This document shows positions 24,031 through 35,996 of a DNA stretch of 37,314 nucleotides, piece by piece. Numbering within the stretch: position 1 is the stretch's first letter; each line of letters begins with the position of its first letter. The DNA is from Nannocystaceae bacterium (lineage in GTDB: Bacteria > Myxococcota_A > Polyangia > Nannocystales > Nannocystaceae). A program made the position numbers and the translations under genes. The DNA is taken from NCBI GenBank assembly GCA_019694555.1, contig JAIBBS010000073.1:1-37314 (forward strand). Reading direction: 5' to 3'. The notes under the pieces were generated by a model, which had not been told where the DNA came from, ran no database searches, and worked only from the letters and a program-made list of their open reading frames with translations.

Positions 24031-25923
24031 TCAGCGCGCCGGCGTTGCCGGGTCCGCGAGCAGCGCGGCCAGCTTGGTGCCGAGATCCTCGGGCGTGAAC
24101 GGCTTCTGCACGAAGCCGGTCACGCCCTTGGCCACGAAGCGACGCGTGGCCTCGATCTCGTTGTAGCCGCTGGTCAGCAGCACCGGCACCTCGGCCCGGA
24201 TCGCGCGCAGCTCGCGGTAGGCCTCCTCGCCGTCCATCACGGGCATCGTCATGTCGAGCAGCACCAGCGCGATGTCGTCGGCGCGGTTGCGGAACACCGC
24301 GACGCCCTCCTCGCCGTTCTCGGCCTCGAGCACCGAGAAGCCGAAGTGGGTGAGCATGCGTCGGGCCGCGCGGCGTACCGCGTCGTCGTCGTCGATGACG
24401 AGCACCAGACCGCTGCCGCGAAATGGCGCCGGCGTCGGCGCGCGCGGGGCCGGGCGCGCCTCGGTCGAGGGCAACAGCACCTTGAAGGTCGTGCCGCGGC
24501 CGGGCGTGGAGTAGACCCGGACCGCGCCCTTGTGCGAGCGCACGATGCCGAGCACCGCAGCCAGGCCGAGGCCGCGGCCGGTGAACTTGGTGCTGAAGAA
24601 CGGATCGAAGATCTTCGCGCGCGTCGCCTCGTCCATGCCGCAGCCGGTGTCGTGGACCTCGACGTAGACGTAGCGCCCGGGCTCGAGCCGCTCGGCGGCG
24701 AAGACCTCGCCCGAGTACTCCGCGTCGATCTCCTGCAGGCCCGTCGTCACCAACACCGTGCCGGTCGCCTCGCCGATGGCCTCGGCGCCGTTGATGACCA
24801 GGTTCATCACGACCTGCTGGAGCTGCGCGGCATCGGCCTCGACCGCCGGCAGGCCGGCCGCGAGCTCGAGTCGCAGCTGCACCTTCTTGGGCAGCGTGGT
24901 CTCGAGCAACATCGCCAGCTCGCGCACCATGGTCGACAGATCCATGGGCTTGATCTGGAAGTGGCCCTTGCCCGAGTACGCCAGCAGCTGACGCGTGAGC
25001 TCGGCCGCGCGACGGGCCGCGTTCATCACGTGGTGGATGTCGGTGTGCGCCGGGTTCTCCTCGGGCAGGGCCAGCAGCGCCGTGGCGGCACCGCCGAGGA
25101 TCGCCGTGAGCAGGTTGTTGAAGTCGTGTGCGATGCCGCCGGCGAGCAGGCCCAGGCTCTCGAGCTTCTGCACCTGCAAGAGCTTGAGCTGCAGCTCGTC
25201 GCGCTCGCGGTCGCGTCGCCGTCGCTCGGACAGGTCGACCATGAAGGCGACCCCGGCGCTGCGGTGACGTTCGAAGCGAGAGCCGCCGACCAACACCGGC
25301 ACCGCGGCGCCGTCACGATGGCGCAGCGTCTTCTCGTAGGGCGTGATCGTGCCGCAGGCCTCGATCTCTTGCAGCGCCTGCGCGTCGGCGGCCTCGTGGC
25401 CGGGCTGCTGCAGGGCGCTCCACGTGATCTGCCCGCGTCGCAGCGCCTCGCGGTCGTAGCCCATGAGCTCGAGGAACGCGTCGTTGGCATCCGTGATGAT
25501 GCCCGCCTCGTTCCAGAACATCATCGGCAGCATGTTCGAGTCCACGATGTGGCGCAGCCGCGCCTCCGACTCGACCAGGCGGCGCTCCGCCAGCACGCGC
25601 TCGGTGACCAGCGTGCCCACCAACAACGCGCCGCGGACCGAACCGTCGGGTCCTGCGATCGGCGTGCCGACGATCTCGAAGGTACCGTCGCCGACCTCGT
25701 CCAGCCACCGCCGCGTCTGTCCCGCCAGCACGGCCGCGAGCGGCTCGAGCATCGGATGTCCCGGCAGCAGGTCGTGCACGCGCTGGCCGACGATCTGCGG
25801 GCTGGTGGTCGAGAGCTGGAATCGACCGTCGGCATCGACGATGCCGACGCGGACCGGGGCGTGGCGCGTGATGGCCTCGAACAGCGACTTCCAGGAGAGG
25901 CCCAACGGCGCCGGGTCGTCCAC
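24031..25923 (-). CDS. Hybrid sensor histidine kinase with receiver domain
   Basis: The 630-residue protein has two PAS domains (about 10-115 and 118-235) and a dimerisation/phosphoacceptor helix with His266 in [14 protein letters not shown]. An HATPase domain follows, showing NGAEAI (N box), HDTGCGM (G1) and GRGLGLAAV (G2). A C-terminal receiver domain has DDDD at its start, a phosphoacceptor Asp in [12 protein letters not shown] and a conserved Lys in QKPF. No transmembrane helices are visible, so it should sense a cytosolic signal through PAS. The receiver may act as a phosphate sink or pass phosphate on; no output DNA-binding partner is adjacent. It starts at a GTG. Probably co-transcribed with the oxygenase gene that follows. 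Confidence 0.93.
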   Translation of the reverse strand: MDDPAPLGLSWKSLFEAITRHAPVRVGIVDADGRFQLSTTSPQIVGQRVHDLLPGHPMLEPLAAVLAGQTRRWLDEVGDGTFEIVGTPIAGPDGSVRGALLVGTLVTERVLAERRLVESEARLRHIVDSNMLPMMFWNEAGIITDANDAFLELMGYDREALRRGQITWSALQQPGHEAADAQALQEIEACGTITPYEKTLRHRDGAAVPVLVGGSRFERHRSAGVAFMVDLSERRRRDRERDELQLKLLQVQKLESLGLLAGGIAHDFNNLLTAILGGAATALLALPEENPAHTDIHHVMNAARRAAELTRQLLAYSGKGHFQIKPMDLSTMVRELAMLLETTLPKKVQLRLELAAGLPAVEADAAQLQQVVMNLVINGAEAIGEATGTVLVTTGLQEIDAEYSGEVFAAERLEPGRYVYVEVHDTGCGMDEATRAKIFDPFFSTKFTGRGLGLAAVLGIVRSHKGAVRVYSTPGRGTTFKVLLPSTEARPAPRAPTPAPFRGSGLVLVIDDDDAVRRAARRMLTHFGFSVLEAENGEEGVAVFRNRADDIALVLLDMTMPVMDGEEAYRELRAIRAEVPVLLTSGYNEIEATRRFVAKGVTGFVQKPFTPEDLGTKLAALLADPATPAR

Positions 25924-26016
25924 GCGGCCCCAGCATACCGCAGCGTCGCGCTTTGCCGTTGGACCTGACGGTACGGCATCGGGGGCTCCCCGAAGCTCGA
26001 GCGGCAGTCCGGCCGC

Positions 26017-28401
26017 TCAACCGGGGATCGGGCACGCGGCGCTCTGGGTCGCCGCGTCGTTGTTGTCCTCGTCGCACTCGGCGACCACGCCCGCGTCCGC
26101 GTCGACGCCGTCGACGACGACGTAGAAGCTCTGCGCATCCGCGCCGGGGACGGCGTCGACCGGCCACACCAGCTGCGCCGACGCGCCGGGCAGCAGCGGG
26201 TCGGGCGTCGCCATCGTGCCGATGAGCATGCCGCCCGCGTCGGTGCCGGCGAACAGACTCGCCTCGACCCCCGCGGGCACGCCGAGCGCACCGACGTTGC
26301 GCACGGTGGCGATCAGCAGCAGCTGCATGTCGAGGCAGTCGCTCACGCCGACCGCGAGCTCGACGGTGAGATCGGGGGCATTGAACACGCCCTCGCCCTG
26401 CACGTTCTGGCGATAGTCGTTGAGCCCCGGCACGGTCCAGTTGTCGGTCTCGACCGCAGGGTAGTTGCCGGCCGAGGTCGCGTTGGTGACGTGGTACGTG
26501 TGCGAGGTCCACACGCGGCGGGTCTGCACCCAACGATCGAACGCGTCGCCGTAGAGGAACACGCCGTGTCGCGGCTGGTAGCCCTCGATCGCGGCGCAGT
26601 TGTTGCTGTCGTCGTTGGCGACCACGAGGATCTCGGAGTTGCCGTCACCATCGGCGTCGACCACGAGCGGATACTCGTGGATCGTGGCGCTGCTGTTGGG
26701 TTCCTCGAGGATCACGGTGCCGTCGGCACCCGAGTACACGCGCATGTAGCACTCGTCGGCGTAGACGACCTCGGCGACGCCATCGCCTTGGAAGTCGAAC
26801 ACCGAAGACCCGGTGGCGTTGCTCGACTGATCCTGGGTCTGCTGCGACCAGCGCACGAACACGGCGCCGTCGGCGGGCTGCGGATCGCCCATCGGCACCT
26901 GGATCACCTCGCCCGCGCGCGCGAGGTCGTAGACCGAGTACGAGCTGCCACCGGCGGCCGCGATCTCGGGCCTGCCGTCGCCGTCGAAGTCCGCGATCGT
27001 CGGCGGGCCACCGCGGCCACCGCCGGGGATGTCGATCGCGGCCGTGCGCAGCATCGGATCCGCGTCGCACATCGCCTGGGTCGGATCGACGCCGCACCAT
27101 GCCAGTCCGCTGTCGCCCTCGAGCACGCGCACGGTGCCGCTGGCGACCAGCACGACCTCGGGATCGCCATCGCCGTCGAGATCGGCGATCGCGGGATACC
27201 CGTCGGGCGCGCCCGCGTCCCACAGCGGCGCGAGCGTCACCGTCGGCGGTGCGCCGGCCTGCCAGTCGACCGACCACGCGTGGCGCCCCGAGACGATCTC
27301 CGCGACGCCGTCGCCGGTCAGATCGACCACCGCAGAGATGCCGCCGGTGTAGCTGCTGTTGGTGCCGTAGGTCGCGCCGGCGCCACCGCCACCCTGATCC
27401 CACACCACCAGCCCGTCGTGATCGATCACCGCGGCGCCGAAGACGATCTCTGCGCCGGCGTCGGCGTCGAAGTTGGCGAAGCTGGGCGCGCCGTTGACCA
27501 CGTCGAGGCCGTGGGCGCCGCCATCGTCGTCGTGCGACTGCCACAGCAGGTTGCCCTGGCCGTCGTAGGCCTGGATCACCGACACGCCGCCGCTGGGGCG
27601 GCCGGCGTAGACGATGTCGGGCGCGCCGTCGCCGTCGACGTCGGCGATGCCTGCGGTCGAGCGCCCGTGCGGGCCGACCGCACCGCCGACGCCGTGGTCG
27701 ACGCGCCACTTCGCAGCGCCGGTGGCCCCGTCGAGCACGACGAGATCGCCGGCCTCGTAGCCGCCACCGCCGTCGACGGTGGTGACGACGACGATCTCCG
27801 GTACGCCGTCGGCGTCGAGATCCGCGACGGTCGGGATCGAGATCGATTGATCGTCGGTGTACGACCACTCGAGCGTGACCTCGATCTCCTCGAAGTCGGG
27901 ATCGTACGCGCAGGTGACGGGGTCGAACTGCGGCAGGCACTGACCGAGGGTCGGCTCGCAGAATTCGCCCAGCTCGCAGTCGAACGAGTCGACGCAGCTG
28001 CCCGTCGGTGTCACGCACGCGTCGGAGACACAGACCTCGCCGGCGTTGCAGCACGTCGATTGATCCGCACCGCAGCGCACGCCCGAGTCGCACGCGGGCA
28101 CGCAGGTGCCGGCGGCGCAGTCCTCGTCGGCGGCGCAGCAGACCGCGTCCGCACCGCACAGCACCGTCTCGCACGGGCCCGGCGCACCGGTGGTCGAGTC
28201 GGCCGCGCCGCTGCTGCCGCTGCTGGAGGTCTCGCCGGAGCCGCTGCCGTCGCTGCTGCCGGCGGAGACCGACGCGATGCCGCCGCTGGTGTCGGAGCCC
28301 GCGTCGCCGTGGCCCGCGCTGCCTGCGGTGCAAGCGAAAAGCGGCGCGGCGAGGGTGAGCGACAGCAACGAATGGGGCGGGAGCGCGCGGGGACTCGGCA
28401 T
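26017..28401 (-). CDS. FG-GAP/VCBS repeat lipoprotein with a CARDB-like end
   Basis: The 794-residue product has a lipoprotein signal (LAAPLFAC, Cys24), a Gly/Ser/Thr linker, and a Cys-rich region of roughly 80 residues with repeating C-x-x-x-x-C-C units. At least eight FG-GAP-type repeats follow, each centred on a calcium-loop-like sequence such as ADLDADGVPEIVVV, ADVDGDGAPDIVYA and ADFDGDGRPEIAAA. They are expected to form a beta-propeller as in integrin alpha chains. The last 120 residues (LTVELAVGVSDC, ECDEDNNDAA) look like a CARDB cell-adhesion module. The ATG at 28401 is the only start giving the lipobox. It probably acts in calcium-dependent adhesion at the surface. It is divergent from the TAXI gene across 89 bp. 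Confidence 0.85.
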   Translation of the reverse strand: MPSPRALPPHSLLSLTLAAPLFACTAGSAGHGDAGSDTSGGIASVSAGSSDGSGSGETSSSGSSGAADSTTGAPGPCETVLCGADAVCCAADEDCAAGTCVPACDSGVRCGADQSTCCNAGEVCVSDACVTPTGSCVDSFDCELGEFCEPTLGQCLPQFDPVTCAYDPDFEEIEVTLEWSYTDDQSISIPTVADLDADGVPEIVVVTTVDGGGGYEAGDLVVLDGATGAAKWRVDHGVGGAVGPHGRSTAGIADVDGDGAPDIVYAGRPSGGVSVIQAYDGQGNLLWQSHDDDGGAHGLDVVNGAPSFANFDADAGAEIVFGAAVIDHDGLVVWDQGGGGAGATYGTNSSYTGGISAVVDLTGDGVAEIVSGRHAWSVDWQAGAPPTVTLAPLWDAGAPDGYPAIADLDGDGDPEVVLVASGTVRVLEGDSGLAWCGVDPTQAMCDADPMLRTAAIDIPGGGRGGPPTIADFDGDGRPEIAAAGGSSYSVYDLARAGEVIQVPMGDPQPADGAVFVRWSQQTQDQSSNATGSSVFDFQGDGVAEVVYADECYMRVYSGADGTVILEEPNSSATIHEYPLVVDADGDGNSEILVVANDDSNNCAAIEGYQPRHGVFLYGDAFDRWVQTRRVWTSHTYHVTNATSAGNYPAVETDNWTVPGLNDYRQNVQGEGVFNAPDLTVELAVGVSDCLDMQLLLIATVRNVGALGVPAGVEASLFAGTDAGGMLIGTMATPDPLLPGASAQLVWPVDAVPGADAQSFYVVVDGVDADAGVVAECDEDNNDAATQSAACPIPG

Positions 28402-28490
28402 CGGCGGGGCAGGGGCTTGGACACCGCGCCGCTGCAATTTGCCGGCGCGCGCGAAGCCGCGACGCGGGTGCGGTATCGTCGCGCGGCGAG

Positions 28491-29801
28491 ATGGGCGCGG
28501 CCGAGCAGCGGGGACGGACCTGGACCGGTTGGCTCGCGCTCGCACTGCTGGGCCTGGTCGCGCTGGCCTGCGGCGCGCAGCGGCCCGATCGCCTGCGCAT
28601 CGCGACAGGCCAGCGCGGCGGTACGTTCCTGCCGCTGGGCGAGACGCTGGCGGTGAGCTTCGCCAAGGATCTGCCGGGGATCGAGTTCACGGCGATCGAG
28701 AGCCCCGGTGGCCGCGCCTCGATCGAGCTGATCGAGCGCGGCGAGGCCGATCTCGCGCTGCTGTCCAATCACGTCGTCGGCGAGGCGGAGCTGCAGCTGG
28801 TCGCGCCGCTGTACCAGGAGACGCTGCAGGTGGTGGTGCGGCGCGGCGCGGACGGCAAGGCGCTCATCACCGATCCGCTGGAACTGGCGGGCAAGCGCGT
28901 GAGCGTCGGCGCTGCCGGCAGCGGCACCGAGACCATCGCCGACGCCGTGCTCAACCACTTCGACATCGGGCCCGACATGATCGACCGACGCAACATGGCG
29001 CTGGTCGACGCCAAGGCCGCGCTCGAACGCGGCGAGCTCGACGCCGCGTTCATCGTCGCGGGCATGCGTACGCCGGCGGTCGACGATCTGTTGCGTCGCG
29101 ACGACATGGATCTGCTGTCGCTGGGCGAGCCCGGACGGGTGGGTTCGGCGCTCGACGGCATCCGTCTCGACGCGCCGTTCTTCACCGTCACCGCGATCCC
29201 CGAGCACGCGTACGGACGCAAGCCCGAGCAGCCGGTCGGGACCATCTGTGTGCACGCGCTGTTGGTCGTGCGCGCCGACCTCGACGAGGACCTCGTGCAC
29301 GATCTGACCGAGTCGTTGTTCACGCACAAGGTCGATCTGTCGAAGCAGGAGCGGCTGCTGTCGCACCTCAGCGAGCGCTACGATCCCGCGCTGTCGCCAT
29401 ACCCGGTGCACCCCGGCGCGGATCGCTTCTACCGCCGCGACGAGCCGACGTTCTTCTCGCAGCACATCGACGAGATCAGCTTCGCGCTCACGATCGGCGC
29501 GCTGCTGTTCTCGGCGTTCTCGGCGTTGCGGGCGGCGCGGCGTCAGGCCCGGCGCAGCCGCATCGAGACCCACTGCCAGGAGGCGCGCAAGATCGTGGCG
29601 GAGCTGGTGCCGCAGCAGTCCGCGTCGGTGCAGCGCACGCGCGACGCGCTGTTCGCGGTGCGCGAGCGAACCCTGGGCGAGATGGCCGACGAGCGGCTCG
29701 ACGCCAACGAGGCGTTCGCGATCCTGCAGGCCTACTTGACCGCGCACATCCGTGAGCTCGACGCGCAGCTGCGTGTGCACGCCGACGCGGCGGAGCCGTG
29801 A
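28491..29801 (+). CDS. TAXI-family binding protein with transmembrane helix and cytoplasmic tail
   Basis: The 436-residue product begins with a hydrophobic segment ending in Cys27 (LVALAC). Next comes a TAXI-type TRAP solute-binding domain: IATGQRGGTFLPLGE near its start, then SPGGRASIELIERGEADLALL and KRVSVGAAGSGTE. This normally binds small carboxylates such as glutamate or oxoglutarate. Unlike ordinary TAXI proteins it continues with one membrane helix (SFALTIGALLFSAFSALRAARR, about residues 326-347). A helical, charged tail of about 90 residues follows and should lie in the cytoplasm. No TRAP permease gene is near. It could be a receptor rather than a transport component. A TATCGT element ends 11 bases before the ATG. 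It likely forms an operon with the next gene (7-bp gap). Confidence 0.75.
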   Translation: MGAAEQRGRTWTGWLALALLGLVALACGAQRPDRLRIATGQRGGTFLPLGETLAVSFAKDLPGIEFTAIESPGGRASIELIERGEADLALLSNHVVGEAELQLVAPLYQETLQVVVRRGADGKALITDPLELAGKRVSVGAAGSGTETIADAVLNHFDIGPDMIDRRNMALVDAKAALERGELDAAFIVAGMRTPAVDDLLRRDDMDLLSLGEPGRVGSALDGIRLDAPFFTVTAIPEHAYGRKPEQPVGTICVHALLVVRADLDEDLVHDLTESLFTHKVDLSKQERLLSHLSERYDPALSPYPVHPGADRFYRRDEPTFFSQHIDEISFALTIGALLFSAFSALRAARRQARRSRIETHCQEARKIVAELVPQQSASVQRTRDALFAVRERTLGEMADERLDANEAFAILQAYLTAHIRELDAQLRVHADAAEP

Positions 29802-29808
29802 GCCGCCG

Positions 29809-30396
29809 ATGACCGAGCTGCTGCAGCCTGCACCCACCGGTCGCGCGAAGTGCCGCGCGTGTGGCCGCGCCATCGCCAAGGGCGAGCTGCGGCTGGGCGA
29901 GCGCGCGCCCAACCCCTTCGGCGAGGGTGACGCGACGTTTTGGTTCCACCTGCGCTGCGGCGCGTGCAAGCGCCCCGAAGCCGCCCGCGCCGCGCTGGCG
30001 CAGACGCCCGGCGCGGATGCGGACGGCACGCTCGCGGCCCTGGTCGAACGCGGCCTGGCCCATCCCCGCCTGACGCGAATCCAACGCATCGAGCGCTCAC
30101 CCTCGGCACGCGCGCGCTGTCGCCACTGCCACGAAACCATCGACCGCGAGCTGTGGCGCCTCGCGCTGGATTGGTGGGAAGAGGGCCGCTACAGCGCGTC
30201 GGGCTTCGTGCACCTGGGTTGCGCGCGGGCATGGGCCGGCGCGCTCGACGACGTCGTCACGCGCGTCGAGCAGTGGATGGGCGCGCTGGATCCCGACGCC
30301 CGCGCGGCGCTCGAGCAGGCCGCGGCCGACACGTCGCCGCTGCCCGCCCGCGACGCGGGCGAGGACGACGCGCCGCCGCAGACGGACGACGGCTGA
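29809..30396 (+). CDS. Small protein with two PARP-type zinc fingers
   Basis: The 195-residue product has two CCHC sites with PARP-finger spacing: Cys15, Cys18, His47, Cys50 (KCRACGRAIAKGELRLG...WFHLRC) and Cys104, Cys107, His135, Cys138 (RCRHCHETI...FVHLGC). The KGELRLG stretch and the WFH before the third and fourth ligands are hallmarks of the zf-PARP family, which recognises DNA ends or nicks in eukaryotes. The tail is acidic and disordered. No catalytic domain is attached. It starts 7 bases after the TAXI-like gene and is probably co-transcribed. DNA binding is inferred; protein binding is also possible. Confidence 0.7.
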   Translation: MTELLQPAPTGRAKCRACGRAIAKGELRLGERAPNPFGEGDATFWFHLRCGACKRPEAARAALAQTPGADADGTLAALVERGLAHPRLTRIQRIERSPSARARCRHCHETIDRELWRLALDWWEEGRYSASGFVHLGCARAWAGALDDVVTRVEQWMGALDPDARAALEQAAADTSPLPARDAGEDDAPPQTDDG

Positions 30397-30413
30397 GGAA
30401 GCGGAGCTTCCTC
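30395..30413. terminator. Bidirectional hairpin between convergent genes
   Basis: A perfect 8-bp stem (GAGGAAGC/GCTTCCTC) with loop GGA overlaps the stop codon ending at 30396 and precedes the end of the convergent gene at 30461. It is followed by only two T residues. Confidence 0.5.
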
Positions 30414-30460
30414 TTGGAGACTGAGCCCGGGAGCGTCGCGGCCGTGCCCGCGCGCCGCGA

Positions 30461-32185
<1,725 letters not shown>

Positions 32186-32191
32186 GGGAGT

Positions 32192-32222
32192 CTCGCGCTC
32201 GGCAGTGTATGCCGGGCGCGAG
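32192..32222 (-). promoter_or_regulatory. Strong hairpin upstream of paralogue A
   Basis: On the minus strand CTCGCGC, a mismatch, and CGGCA pair with TGCCG, the mismatch, and GCGCGAG around a TACAC loop. The structure ends 6 bases before the ATG at 32185. No T-tract follows, so it may be a leader structure rather than a terminator of the gene upstream. Confidence 0.45.
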
Positions 32223-32240
32223 CACGCCGTGCGGCGGTGA

Positions 32241-33686
<1,446 letters not shown>

Positions 33687-33689
<3 letters not shown>

Positions 33690-33710
33690 CGGCAAGCTCT
33701 GTTGCCGATG
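33687..33710 (-). promoter_or_regulatory. Hairpin enclosing the start codon of paralogue B
   Basis: A perfect 9-bp stem (CATCGGCAA/TTGCCGATG) with a 6-base loop has the ATG start codon as the 3' end of its stem on the minus strand. Such a fold could limit ribosome access. It sits in the short gap after the metalloprotease gene. Confidence 0.5.
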
Positions 33711-33715
33711 CTACG

Positions 33716-35740
33716 TCATCGCGCGGCGACGCGCTGCGTCCGGCGACGCCGCCCGAGGGCCACGAGCGCGAGCCCGGGCAGCCACAGCCACGCGCGGCCT
33801 CGCGGATCCGCGCGGCAGCTGCAGCCGCCGTCGTCGTCGAGCGCACCCGCACCACCGCCGTCGGAGCTCGAGCCGCCGTCGCCGGTGCTGCCGTCGGTGG
33901 GGTCGACACCGGTGGTGCCATCGCCACCGCTGCCGCTGCTGTCGGCCGCCGGCGGCCCGCCGACCTGGATCGTCACCGCCTGGCTGTAGCCCTCGTTGCG
34001 GCCGTCGCTGGCGATCACCCCGAACTCGTAGGGGCCCGAGGGGATGTTGGTGACGTCCCACTGCCACGGGGGCTCGAACAGACGGATGAGTGGCTCGCCG
34101 TTGAGATACAGCACCACGTCGGACAGCAGCCGATCGTCCATCGCATCCGCGGTGATGGTGAAGTCCGAGCCGGGCTCGAACACATCGCCGTCCGCGGGAT
34201 ACGTGATCGTCACCGTCGGCGCGGCGTCATCGGCGGGATACGGCGCGCGTGCGCACGACAGCGCGCCGACGGCTCCGTCGGCCATCTCCGGCGCCGCGCC
34301 GTCCTTGCAGGTGGGCGCACCGCTGCCGCCATCGGGGAAGGTCACGCTCACCACCGCGTGGGTCGCATCGGCGCTGCTGACGGTGAAGCTCACCGCGCCC
34401 ATCGGGTCGGTGAAGCTGTCGCCCTCGTGCATGAGGCCGTTGCCGTTGATGTCGAGGTAGTAGGGGCTGGGGCCGAAGTTGCCCAGCTCGTCGGCGACGT
34501 GGACGACCACGCCGTCGAGCCCGACGTCGGCGTCGAACTGGCCGATGGGTTGGCGGTACTCGAGGTAGTAGAAGCGCCCGTCGAACGCGGGCACCCGCAG
34601 CACCTGCGTGCCGTCGCACGGCAGCTCGAGCGGCGAGAGGTTGAAGTCGCCGTCGGCGGTGGCCTCCACGAGGTTGCAGCCGTCGAGCCAGCCCATGTAG
34701 AGCTTCTGCACCGCGTTGATGTGGGCACAGCCGCCGCCCATGGGATCGTAGGGATCGCCGTACTCGATGTGCGTGCAGTTGTCCGCGAAGACGATCTCGT
34801 TGCCCATCTCGTCGACGCCGCAATCGTAGGCGTGCGAGTGGCCCATGCCGTAGTTGTGGCCGAGCTCCTGCACGCGCACGACGCAGTCGAGCGAGGCCTG
34901 GTACCAGCTGTCGCGCGCGGGGAACTGTGGCGCGCCGATGTCCGCGAGCCCGGCGAAGTCGCAGCCGGCCTGCGGGAAGTGGTACATCAGCTGGCTGTAC
35001 TTGGTCGGGTCGTGGCCCTTGTCGATCATCGCCTGGCGCGCGCTCGCGCCGATGCCGTAGGGATCGCAGAAGCCGGGATCGTCGATCTCGTAGGGCCCGA
35101 AGACCTCGCCGATGAAGCGCTCGCGCCCGTACGACGCCTCGCCGTAGAACACCGACACCGCCTCGTCGCCGGTGAACAGCGCCTCCTTGCCGTAGCCGTT
35201 CATGAGCCCGGCGTTGTCGCCCCACTTGAGCAGCACCAGGCCGACCTCGCGCGGCGCGAAGGGCTCGGCGTCGATGAGCGGCTGTGGTGCCGGCAGCACC
35301 ACCGTGATGTCGTCGACGTCGAAGCGACCGTCGTCACCGAATGCACCGCTGGCGCGCAGCAGGGTGTCGCGCGGCCACGGCACGTCGGCGACGGCGCTGG
35401 TGCGCGGCGCGAGCGTGGGCGGCAACGTCAGCTCGATCTCGCCGTCGTCGAAGACGAGGTGGTGGCTCTTGCGCGTGGTGCCGTCGCTGCGCGTGGCCAT
35501 GCGCGCGACGTAGCGACCCTGCATGCTGCCGTCGTCGAGCAGGCCCAGCGGCATCGCGACCGCGCCCTGCTGCGGTGTGGCCGCGTCGGTCGGCGTGATC
35601 CGCAGCGTCGGCGCCTCGCCCCCCGGCGTGCTCGCAGCGTCGGCTGGATCACAGCCCGCAGCGAGGAGTGAAAGTGCGATCACAGACGCCGAGGACGTCG
35701 GAAGGCTCCGCGCGGGGGGAAACGGCCGGAATGTTGGCAT
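33716..35740 (-). CDS. M11-like (gametolysin-type) metalloprotease with MYXO-CTERM tail
   Basis: The 674-residue product has a lipobox (SLLAAGC, Cys30) and a middle domain with VQELGHNYGMGHS. Gln291, Glu292, His295, Gly298 and His301 fit QExxHxxGxxH, the form of the metzincin motif in which Gln replaces the first His, known from Volvox relatives of gametolysin (peptidase M11). DPMGG near residue 334 is a plausible Met-turn. A bacterial Ig-like domain (about 540-630, VTITYPADGDVFEPGSDFTI) and a Ser/Gly/Asp stretch follow, and it ends in a MYXO-CTERM tail (CSC, hydrophobic helix, GRRRR). Having both a lipobox and a MYXO-CTERM is notable. It should cleave extracellular protein at the surface, if active. 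First gene of the three-gene minus-strand cluster. Confidence 0.75.
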   Translation of the reverse strand: MPTFRPFPPARSLPTSSASVIALSLLAAGCDPADAASTPGGEAPTLRITPTDAATPQQGAVAMPLGLLDDGSMQGRYVARMATRSDGTTRKSHHLVFDDGEIELTLPPTLAPRTSAVADVPWPRDTLLRASGAFGDDGRFDVDDITVVLPAPQPLIDAEPFAPREVGLVLLKWGDNAGLMNGYGKEALFTGDEAVSVFYGEASYGRERFIGEVFGPYEIDDPGFCDPYGIGASARQAMIDKGHDPTKYSQLMYHFPQAGCDFAGLADIGAPQFPARDSWYQASLDCVVRVQELGHNYGMGHSHAYDCGVDEMGNEIVFADNCTHIEYGDPYDPMGGGCAHINAVQKLYMGWLDGCNLVEATADGDFNLSPLELPCDGTQVLRVPAFDGRFYYLEYRQPIGQFDADVGLDGVVVHVADELGNFGPSPYYLDINGNGLMHEGDSFTDPMGAVSFTVSSADATHAVVSVTFPDGGSGAPTCKDGAAPEMADGAVGALSCARAPYPADDAAPTVTITYPADGDVFEPGSDFTITADAMDDRLLSDVVLYLNGEPLIRLFEPPWQWDVTNIPSGPYEFGVIASDGRNEGYSQAVTIQVGGPPAADSSGSGGDGTTGVDPTDGSTGDGGSSSDGGGAGALDDDGGCSCRADPRGRAWLWLPGLALVALGRRRRTQRVAAR

Positions 35741-35996
35741 CGTGGGGTCTCGGGCGGCCGATGGTAGCCGTGTCGCTGCCCACCCGGTAGTCGGCGCTGC
35801 AGGCCGGGCTCTGCGGGTGGCCCACGCGCGCGATCGCGTGCATCGGCATCGGTGGCCCCGCCGGCCGCCGACCCGCGAGGGTGGTCGCGACCTCGCCGTC
35901 GCGCGCAGCGCCGCCGCGTGATCGCACGCGGCGACACGACGTATCGCCACGCGCGCACTCTTTACGGATGCGTGGCCTCACCACTACGCTGCCGTC
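35741..35996. other. 256-bp divergent intergenic region
   Basis: It separates the metalloprotease (minus) and the MopE-like lipoprotein (plus). It holds the promoter candidate at 35961-35990 and a TACCAT element on the minus strand about 20 bases before the metalloprotease start. Open frames here lack codon bias. Confidence 0.5.
35961..35990 (+). promoter_or_regulatory. Candidate promoter of the MopE-like lipoprotein
   Basis: TTTACG (35961-35966) and TACGCT (35985-35990) are separated by 18 bases and end 6 bases before the GTG at 35997. Confidence 0.4.

Noticed and set aside
25980..25992. CGGGG/CCCCG hairpin as terminator of the FG-GAP gene
   Set aside because: Only five base pairs and no T-tract; common by chance at this base composition.
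32204..32209. TACACT on the minus strand as a -10 box for paralogue A
   Set aside because: The hexamer coincides with the loop of the hairpin at 32192-32222 and has no -35 match, so the structure is the simpler reading.
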